Of a stretch of DNA of 64,000 nt, positions 55,465-64,000 are shown piece by piece. The DNA lies in assembly GCA_965153455.1 (NCBI GenBank), contig OZ234503.1, positions 15,629,118 to 15,693,117 on the forward strand, written 5' to 3'. The notes beneath the pieces were generated by a model that had not been told where the DNA came from, made no database searches, and worked only from the letters and a program-made list of their open reading frames with translations. Positions within the stretch are counted from its first letter, which is position 1; every line of letters begins with the position of its first letter. Source of the DNA: Sphagnum compactum. Its lineage: Eukaryota; Bryophyta; Sphagnopsida; Sphagnales. The translations under genes and the position numbers were made by a program.

Positions 55465-58400
55465 ATGGCGCGGCGCGATCAGGAGGAGGACGAGGTTAAG
55501 CGGAAGCGGCGGATTGATAACAGTACATTATATTCGCCTGTATCTAATGACAAGGTTTTTGTTTTGTTTTGTTTTGTTTTCCTTCCCTTTCCCTATGACA
55601 TGGCCGCCTCTTTTGTTTGTTTGTTTGTTTGTTTGGCCGCCTCTACACTTCGGGTTTTTCGTGTCGATCTCGTGCAAATCACTTATAAGCATTTAAGCAG
55701 AATACCTTTTAATTCTGACGATTTCAGTTCAAATTTCACATCGAGGATTTTTTTCGTCTTTCTGTCTGTCTGTCGGTTTTCTTTTTCTTCCAAGGTACAG
55801 TAGTTTGCCTGAGACATATAGCACATCTTTCTTTCTAGGAAGAGCAACCAATGTGTTGTCAGATCTGAAACTTGTCTATATAACATGGTCGAAATTTCAG
55901 TTTCTATTCAGGTTGGTTTAAATTGCAAGTATGGAGAAATTCTCAGTACTTGTGAAGGTTTTTTTTTTTAAGGAAGAGAATAGGAACGGAAGCAGACAGA
56001 CAGACAGACAGACAGCTCTAGACCATGAAGAAGTCTTGGTTGTTTTCATCAGAATTATATGATGAGGTCTTATGTCCATTCTTTGCAAAATGTGTGCCAG
56101 AAGATAATGAAAGGAGTTTTTGTAGCTCAGTTTCAGGGAATGCTCAAGTGGCCTGGTGCTCATTGCTATGATGATAATATGATTGTGGTCATCACAAGAC
56201 AATTTGGGATTTGGAAATTGTCTATGGTATAGCATTCTTTGTTGTAGATGGAGCTAGCAATGCACAAGGAGCTTTCATGTAACGAGCTCATTTCAGTGTA
56301 TATGAAGGATATTGCAAATTGCATCAGAGATGTGAGCTGACACATGTTGATTCATTTTCATGAAGGATCCAATCATATACTCATCGGCCTATAATATCGC
56401 CTTCCTGGGCCTGGAAAGACTGTAAGTGTTTGTGAACCCCTCAATGTATCTAACATCAATTTTATTGAAGTTTGTTGCCTGTATCTTTTCAAGATTCTAT
56501 GTCTTGGAAATTGTCTGAACATGTTTCAAAACTGTCTGGAATTTCTGTGTGTAGGCATCCTTTTGACTCATCCAAGTGGGGCCGGATCGAACGCTTTCTT
56601 GTTGAAGATGGTCTCTTAGACCATAAACGAGTTGTGGAGCCTGTTGAGGCCACCAAAGAAGATCTGCTAGTGGTAATTTGTTACCATTACTGTATTTCAG
56701 TGTCTTGTCATGGCAACCATGGTTCTCATTGGCCCAAATTTGAAAACTATGGCTAACAAAAAAGTGTTGGGATTTCCACCTTTGATGGCCCTAGGGAGTC
56801 ATTTATGTTTTCTGTAGCAGGCAGGATGTGTAGCAGCACATCTATTGCAGTAATGGTAACAAGCAGTTTTCAAGGATTTTTGCTGCCCTGACTTTTAGGG
56901 CAAGGATGCACATCAGTTGTGATACCCTGGGCCACCTTACCTGATTTTAAGCATAGGTTCCAACATGTGGTTTGCAGAATATTGCCATGTTGATTTGTGG
57001 TTTCTGTTCAAGAATTTGAGGATTCTAAGCCCGATTATTCTTAAGGCAGACAATGGGAATGAAAAATAGGCCAGTCAGTTGAAAATTGCAAAGCCGAACT
57101 GCTTCATAGGGGATAAATGTGTAATGACAGAAACAGAAGAACCTGTAGAAGAAAAAGTTTTACACAAAAAAGTGCAGGTTTTGACTTGGCAAACAGGTTA
57201 ATTCCTCCCACAGACACCAAGTAGGTCTTGAGCTCCTTCATATGTATTCCCTCGGTGGTCAAGATTTGATAATCTGAGAAAGTTGAAGGGACATTCAGGT
57301 GAGACTCATTGTCCATGTGCTAGATGGTCATTAAGATTGAGCTTTGTAGTGGATGTAATAACAAACAGGTGCTGGTTGGACAGGTGCATACAGAGGGGTA
57401 TTTGGAAAGCCTGAAACGCAGTTTTACTGTCGCAGTCATCACTGAGGTGCCTGTTTTTCGCTTTTCTGAACTCTCATGTTTATTCCCCTTCCATTGTTCA
57501 AGTATCTGAATGAAGCTTTTGTGCATACATGGTTACATCATATCCTTCACAAGTAAGGTCTCATGGTTACATTTTTTATGGGTGATGTGGAAGCAGGTGC
57601 CACCTTTGGCATTCTTGCCCAACTTCATATTGCAACAAAAAGTACTCCGTCCTTTTCGAAAGCAGGTTTGTTCTATGGCTTCCACTTTTCCCGCATAGTT
57701 TGTAGCTAGCCCCTTATCTTGGAGTTCCTATATCTTTCCATTTTGACTTTACATTTCCCTCCAATTGTGAAGATTGATGTTCATTCCCAAATTTCTCTCA
57801 CCTGCCAAATTTTCGACTGGGAAACTTCCCCTGTTTGAGGGTTGAAGCAAGCTTCTGTTTATTTGTTTTCTTTTGACACAATTTCTGAAGTAGAAGTAAC
57901 TAGAGAAGGTTGACAAAATTGAACCTGGTATCCAAAAGTAAGGCATTAACAAATGGTGATCTGCCAAGCTCCCTGGGCAGACAGAATACTCAAAGCAGTT
58001 ATGGGTTTCTACAACAATTCTCTATGAGGAATGTTTTTGAGTTTATGATATCTTGCAGCCTCTTGGTACAGGTTGGTGGGACAGTGCTAAGTGCAAAACT
58101 GGCTAAGGACAAGGGTTGGGCAATCAATTTAGGTGGGGGATTTCACCACTGTTGTTCCAATGAGGGTGGAGGATTCTGTGCCTATGCTGATATCACTCTG
58201 ACAATCCAATTTGCTTTTGCACGACTTGGCATCTCAAGGCATGACATTTAACCTTGTTCTAAATGTAGCTCTAAATCCCCCATTGTTTGTGCTTGGGCTA
58301 TTGTTCTAATAACCAGTATTGGGAATGTTTCTGACACAAAAGTTGCCCGAGTTTCTTAAGCTGTGGAAGGACTAGGTTTTAGTTTCTAGGCATTATTCGG

Positions 58401-60872
58401 TCTAGGAGATCTTGGTACTCTTAACACATTAATCTCAGAATCCAGTATGCAGTTCAATTTTTCTCTGGTCTAGGCAGGCCAATCCTAATGGTGGAACTTT
58501 TCCAATCATTATGCCCTGTACAATGTCATTAGTATGGGCATTGTGACCATAATTACTAGCAACCTGCAATCTTTTTTGATTAGCAATGTCTCTTGAGTGC
58601 TAGCCAACATCACGTCTGAGTCTTCCCATTGCTTCCGGAAAGGCAACAGAAACTCAGGACGCAGATTGTGTATAATGGTTTGCCCAAGTTTTTGGGAAGA
58701 TTATTATATGCTTATCTACACCCACTGTTGGGAGCTGATGAACTCAGTGGGTAGTCATGGCAGCTCGTCACTGCTGTTCGTGATGAAGGTGATGGTCTGT
58801 CACTTTGTGAGCAACTCTCATGAGGTTATGACTGCACTCATTGTCGTGTTACCTTTAATTGTTGTTGTGGAGATTTCTCTGCAACTTCATCGATCTCTTA
58901 CTAGCAACCTGCAATCCAACTTGATGATGATATCAGTCAATTTACAACCAGCAGCTCGGTACCAAATTGAAACCTGTATTTCTCATATTCAATTCTGGTC
59001 TCCACCTATAGTAAACTGACCACCAGTGGACAGCACCACTTTGCTCGGTTGTCTGCAAAATGTTTGAAAGCAAGAAGTAATGCTATAAATTTCAGTCTCT
59101 GCTTTGGTTGTATCCCTTCTAGAAATGTGGTAATACCTTGATTCTCAACGACGACCATGAGAGGTGGTTTCATTGACTTGTGACTGTCTTCAGTCTAATA
59201 ATTTTGGCTGGGTTTGTCAGGGTGATGATAATAGACCTCGATGCTCATCAGGGAAATGGCCATGAACATGACTTCATGAACAATAGTATGTTTCCTCCCT
59301 CCATTACAAGTTGGCCATGAAGGCAGATCAATCTTTAGCTACAGCATCCTGCAAACTTGATCAATGTTCAGCATTTTCCAACTGAACCTTCCATGTACAA
59401 GATATCAATGTTGTGAAAGGTGTAACACTATTGGATTGCTTTTCTTGGTTTAGCAATGTTGATGTCTGCTTAATTGCTAACTGTCCTTTAAAATGGTGAG
59501 TGGCAGAGAGTATATACATTCTTGACATGTACAACTCAGATATCTATCCTCGGGCAAGGCTCTCTTATCCTTTTCTGGATATGTATGAAAAACAAATTAT
59601 TCAGATCAGTTTTCAGTCCACTCCTTTCTTTCCCAGTCAGTGTGCAGGCAGGCTCAGTACTGTGGAAATGAAATGAGAAATGGTGGAAATGGTGCTAGAA
59701 GCTCCACATTCTGTGAGAGATCATGTGATTGAGGCAGGCTGTCAGAATTTTGTCCTGTTCCATTGACATCTGCAGGATGCCACAGCAAAGACCCGTATAA
59801 ATCTGCCAGTTGCTATAAAGGTGATTCTTTCTATCATAAATTCAATTCTATGGATGTTTAAAGTGGGGACCCTAAGATTAAGTTCACTGTTTCTAGATTC
59901 CTCAGATTTTTAGAGCCAGACAGGTTCCCTATTCTATGCAACTTTTTAACTCGTAGTCTACTTCAATGGTTTTTTGGTTTTGTAATTGGATTGACCCCTG
60001 TCACAAGTCAAATTGTGGCTGTTTTTCTTATGGTGCATGTGGCAATTTCTTACTCACCAGAGTTATACAACAACAGAAAAGTATCTTGATCTCTTGAGCC
60101 AAGCATTGGAGGTAATGTGCAGTTCATCTCTGTTTTTAGAATGTTGTTGGTGAGATGCACATGAAATGTGTATCCCTGTCAAGTGGCAAAGTATTAAAAG
60201 AAGAAATCTCAGCAAGTATCCACCAATTTGAACATGAGGACTCAAGAAATCAAGATAGTAAGAACCTTGAATGCTGGATGTAGATCAAGTTTGCAATGAA
60301 GTGTTACTGAATGATGTGGTGTAAGGCAATTGCATTTCACAGGGACTGCAAACTGTAGCTAGCTTTTTGCACCTGGAGTTTGACATGGAACCAAGTCAAA
60401 AGATGAAAAGGTTTGGGTTTGTGGGCACAGAAAGCTGCACAGAATTTTGAGCCTGATTTACTGATATACAATGCGGGCACCGACATTCTGGATGGTGACC
60501 CTCTTGGCAGGCTTCTTGTGAGTCCTCATTGCTTCCTATCTAAATGTTTGGAATTTAAGAGGGGGAATTTTGGGGCACACTCACACTCATCTTTTACACA
60601 CAGGTGTCACCAGATGGAGTGAAGCAACGAGATGAAATGGTATTCAAATTTTCTCGGGAGAAAAATTGCCCCATAGTTATGCTCACATCAGGTACTCTTC
60701 CTTGCCAGCAGTGCTATGCAAGATTCATTGCTGGAAGATGATGTTCAAGCAATATCTGTTTCTGATTCTTTTTTTGTTTGTAGGTGGCTACATGAAGACC
60801 AGTGCACGTGTGATTGCAGACTCTATAGGAAATCTTGCCACCAAGGGCCTTATCCATCTTCCCAGTTCCTGA
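55465..60872 (+). CDS. HDA2: Class IV histone deacetylase, HDA2/HDAC11-like
   Basis: Thirteen exons in continuous phase, 344 residues: 55465-55554, 56366-56421, 56555-56672, 57384-57446, 57597-57665, 58072-58238, 59221-59285, 59507-59553, 59776-59820, 60061-60111, 60431-60517, 60604-60691, 60784-60872. It removes acyl groups from lysines with a zinc-bound water. Active-site parts are all present: GGGFHH (His157-158), DLDAHQGNG (Asp195, His197), NAGTD (Asp275) and SGGY (Tyr318). Early blocks LHPFDSSKWGR and QQKVLRPFRKQVGGT are typical of class IV enzymes. The introns after exon 6 (starts GCATGA) and exon 8 (starts GCAAGG) use GC donors; no GT fits either junction. Intron 6 contains a dispersed repeat. 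Length agrees with plant HDA2. The start ATG is the first in frame, though an upstream exon is possible. Confidence 0.92.
58590..58850. repeat. Dispersed repeat inside HDA2 intron 6
   Basis: GCTAGCCAACATCACGTCTGAG, CTTCCCATTGCTTCCGG, CACCCACTGTTGGGAGCTGATG and AAGGTGATGGTCTGTCACTTTG correspond, partly in reverse complement, to the cluster at 46.2-47.6 kb. It lies within the intron that has a GC donor. Confidence 0.55.
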
Positions 60873-61945
60873 TTAAGTTGCCTGGATTTTGATTTGGCAA
60901 CCAACTACACATGACTCCTTAGCATGTACAGTTGTGTCAGATACACTACAACCCTAAGTAGCTGGACATGTTGTAGGAAGATGAAACTTGTGCTGTAGAT
61001 ATGCACATGTTACAGATGAACCCTGCCAAAGCTCCCAGAGACAACTGAAGAAGTTCCAGTAATATTAGTCTGGTTTTCTTTGATATGTTCTTGAGCCATT
61101 GCAGCTCATGTGTTCAACATGTCTTCTTAATATTAGAGAGAGTAAAAGCTTTGAGGATCATAGGAGTTTCAACTGTATCTACCCTCTTTCCAAGGGCTTG
61201 TAAACTGTCAGGGACATCTAAGCATGTACACAGAAGTGAATACAGACTCATGCTGCCCCTGTGGTGTTTAATGAATGAGGTAATGCTTTTCTTATCAGAT
61301 TGCCCAATGTTCAAGTATGATTCGAGCATAATGCAATTCTTGCAGTTTATGAACACCTTGCAGAGGAATTCAGGGAACTCTTTGGTGAAGCTTGTAACTC
61401 AAGCATCATTGCACAGATGCCCAAGTTGTTCATCAACGTACTGCTTGGAGTGCTTCTAGTATGGGGTAACAAAGGAAGCAACCATCATGAAGAAGAAAAG
61501 CAAAGTGGCCTGCTTTCTATAACTTGAGTGGAAAAAGTTGCAATGGTTGCAAAGAGAGAATCAAATGTAACCAACTCAATCCCTGGTTGGAAATTGTGAG
61601 AAAATTGCCTTGTGTAGAAAAATTAATCAGAGGCTCATTGTTGAAAACTGCTACAGACTCTGCCATGCAACCATTGGAGTAAGTATATTACTATACATTC
61701 TTCAGGAATCATTTGAAGTTTCAGGGCAATGCTTTCCTGCCTTGAGCTGCAACATTTCTTGATATTCATTTGATCATGTAGCATGTATCAGACATCTAAC
61801 ATGTCTACAACTAGAGAGAGCTCTGGAATCATGAACTCATTTCCAAATGAAGTGATCTCAGCATTAATCACATACTGAGTCTCTTAACAAAGAAAATAGA
61901 GAAACCAGAAGACAGCTGGAACTTGCCAGGGACAGATGAGCAGCT
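60873..61945. other. Convergent 3' region between HDA2 and TGD4
   Basis: Should contain the 3' UTRs of both genes, which point towards each other about 1.07 kb apart. No additional exon with a recognisable domain. Open frames at 61,085-61,459 on both strands overlap and lack splice partners. Confidence 0.4.
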
Positions 61946-64000
61946 CTATCTTTCCAGGATGCGAAGCTCAGCCATGCCTTCACGCCGTGTGGGAGAGTAC
62001 CATATGCACACCTTGGCAGCACCAAGTGATTCCAAACAGTAGTCAAGCCCATATACTAACTCCTGCATATACGGCCACTCTCTTGGAGCTGAAGGGTCCA
62101 AGGCAAGTCTGGAATCAATCCGAGCTCGAACTGGTCCAACGACCTGGTACATACAAAATGCACAATCTCCCAACGTATTACCTCAAACTGTCATTTCACA
62201 GTTCTTCCTGTACTCAGGACATCTCAAAACAAAACTAAGAGGTTAAAGGCATTGATGGATATTGTTCTAAATGATCGTCCTCTGCCTTCTGTATCAAATT
62301 GACAGGAGTAGCTGAAATCTTATTGAACCAGGAACTTAGATTAATACATGTTGTTCTGTTTTTTGAATCTTTGTGAAGAAAGTCGAATTTGAATGATGTG
62401 CACCATTCTATGGGAAGCATAGCCTCAAATGAAGCCACAGTTGGTGCTCACTCTACTATGCCTTTTGTAGGTTTATTAGGGCTGCACTGAAAGTACCTGC
62501 TGCTGCAAAGACACAACCAAAGAAGGGAAGCCATTCTCATCCCTTTGACGTGCAGTTGCTGATCTAGAAGACAGGGTTGCTGCTGCAGCCCCAAGATCAA
62601 CTCGCACGTCCAGCTTTGTGAAGTCCAATACAGGTCTCTGGAACAATCCAAGCTGAGCACTTACGCCTAAGGAGGCAAATAAGTCTGCTGACACAGGCCG
62701 ATTTATCTCAGGCTTCAATTCCTGCTGGTCAGAGTCTTCTAAAGCCTGGTAACGAACCGTTGACCTAAACCCATAGTTTTCGAATTTGGGTTCCAAGCTT
62801 GCACTCACTAACCCACCTGTGAATGCCAACATCTTGCATCAGGATAAGAAGTACTGTGCAAATCTTGTTAATGAGCTACTAAGGTATGAATGTTATGTTT
62901 GGAAAACTAGTAGATCTTCATTGGACTGCCATGGCCCAAGACTTCCATATTCCAGCATTTTAAGAAATTTTGGCATCACTTCTGATGCTGCTAACTATGC
63001 TCCAGGGACTCAACATGAGGTGTAATCAAGACCCTGAACAAAACATCAGAGGCAGATTGGTTATCCCACTTGTATTCCTTGAAAAGGACACTGCTTCAAG
63101 CAGCCAGCAAAGAAGAACAGGTACTCACACTTGACCAGATAGTTAGTTAATCTCTTTTAATAAATGCAAAGTGGTTGCAGATGCGTACCAACGATGCCTG
63201 AAATCGAGAGGTGTGGACTTGTTCCAAGCACACTGTAAGGCTTCCCAGAGGCATGTCTCAGGTGCAGCCCATCCTTCCATAAGTTAAGTGATTTCTCAAG
63301 AGAAGCTGCTGCTTGGAACCATGTTCCTGGGAGTGCACCCAATGGAACTTTCCTGGCCCTAACTTCACCACCACTCTCCACTGGCATCCCTGCACTTTGG
63401 TGCACCCCTAATCTATAACGCAGCCCTGCTGTTGGTCTTGCTGACACTACATCTACTGATACTGCCTGTGGGACCTCCCAATAGCGTGCTTCACGATCCA
63501 CAAAACACTGATGCCATGCTGCTTCCATTATCAGGTGGTGCCGCTGCATCTGATGCACCACAAATGGCCAATCACTTAAAGTCAAAACCAAAAATGGTCT
63601 CTCCAGTCACAAATGTTGAAAGATTCTACTTTGCATTCCTGCTGACAGGGACCTCAAAACACCAGATTGAGAATAACAAATAGGTGGTGGGCATTCTAGC
63701 AACATGTAGTAGAAAACCCATTGGGTAGAGCAGTCCATATAGAAGGAAGAAGTTCAGGAGCTTTACCTTGTGGCGGAGAGCAACTCGACCTCTCCATGGC
63801 AGCCTATCATCAAAGTCTGCTTCTTCATGATCAGTGGTAGAAGAAGAAAGAGAATCCAGTTCTGAGCTAGCACTGAGGGATGTGTGAGGTCCTAGCTGAA
63901 TTCGCGAGCGCAGACAGAGGGCATATAAGGAGCTATCGAGGAGGCGTCCAGCATAATCAAGCCACTTCTTCCTCTTCACTGTTGGTGCTCTTGACTGGGA
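61946..64000 (-). CDS. TGD4: TGD4-like chloroplast outer-envelope lipid-transport protein (3' part)
   Basis: Minus-strand gene cut by the right window edge; the N-terminal part is missing. Exons 63767-64000, 63189-63600, 62497-62816 and 61946-62143 join in phase (about 387 residues here) with GT-AG introns. Matching blocks to TRIGALACTOSYLDIACYLGLYCEROL 4, in order: DSSLYALCLRSRIQLGP; EAAWHQCFVDREARYWEVP; GKPYSVLGTSPHLSISGIVG; FPSLVVSLQQQ; VVGPVRARIDSR; and a C-terminal VCIWYSPTRREGMAELR. TGD4 is a beta-barrel-type protein that binds phosphatidic acid and helps bring ER lipids to the plastid with TGD1-3. The alternating hydrophobic pattern fits beta strands. The acceptor of the 63,600 exon (GGAG before AGACCA) is the least certain junction. 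Stop TAG at 61,946. Confidence 0.88.

Noticed and set aside
58239-58300. A conventional GT donor for deacetylase intron 6
   Set aside because: The frame meets TAA (after GGCATGACATT) before the first GT, and the conserved ISRVMIIDLD junction requires the cut before GC.

Overview
The window is nuclear DNA of a land plant. The evidence is GT-AG spliced genes of plant-specific families (a CURLY FLAG LEAF1-type WW/EAR protein, the chloroplast lipid-transport protein TGD4, an F-box/kelch protein of the At1g22040 type), a plant-type class IV histone deacetylase, a nuclear tRNA-Cys(GCA), TTTAGGG/CCCTAAA-type telomere-like tracts, and long AT-rich spacers full of microsatellites and fold-back repeats. 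The lineage cannot be fixed from sequence alone. Gene density is about one gene per 10 kb. There is no rRNA operon and no prokaryotic or organellar block.

Layout. 1-8.8 kb: AT-rich spacer with a degenerate 5S-like piece, a dispersed palindromic repeat and telomere-like motifs. 8.87-9.48 kb: minisatellite. 11.05-13.24 kb: CFL1-like gene (+). 13.2-26.2 kb: spacer with several miniature inverted-repeat elements, a 0.3 kb hairpin and a dead reverse-transcriptase element at 23-25 kb. 26.21-33.66 kb: one Helitron with recognisable termini. 34.7-36.9 kb: exon-like pieces of a decayed gene (-). 37.0-38.7 kb: element with long terminal inverted repeats. 39.48-40.36 kb: intronless two-RRM gene (+). 40.5-48.5 kb: spacer with telomere-like and dispersed repeats. 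48.51-50.05 kb: F-box/kelch gene (-). 50.4-51.4 kb: 90-bp satellite. 54.2 kb: tRNA-Cys (-). 55.47-60.87 kb: 13-exon HDA2/HDAC11-like gene (+), with two GC-AG introns. 61.95 kb to the window edge: 3' part of TGD4 (-), convergent with the deacetylase gene.

The most interesting object is the Helitron. It begins with TC after A and ends with a GTGGC/GCCAC hairpin, a 10-nt spacer and CTAG before T. It encodes a four-exon RepHel protein whose frame is intact except for four premature stops, all TAG. The first 2 kb carries exon-like pieces of host genes in both orientations, including a clear plasma-membrane H+-ATPase exon, so the element has collected gene fragments. The host genes themselves are unrelated housekeeping or developmental loci and do not form a pathway.
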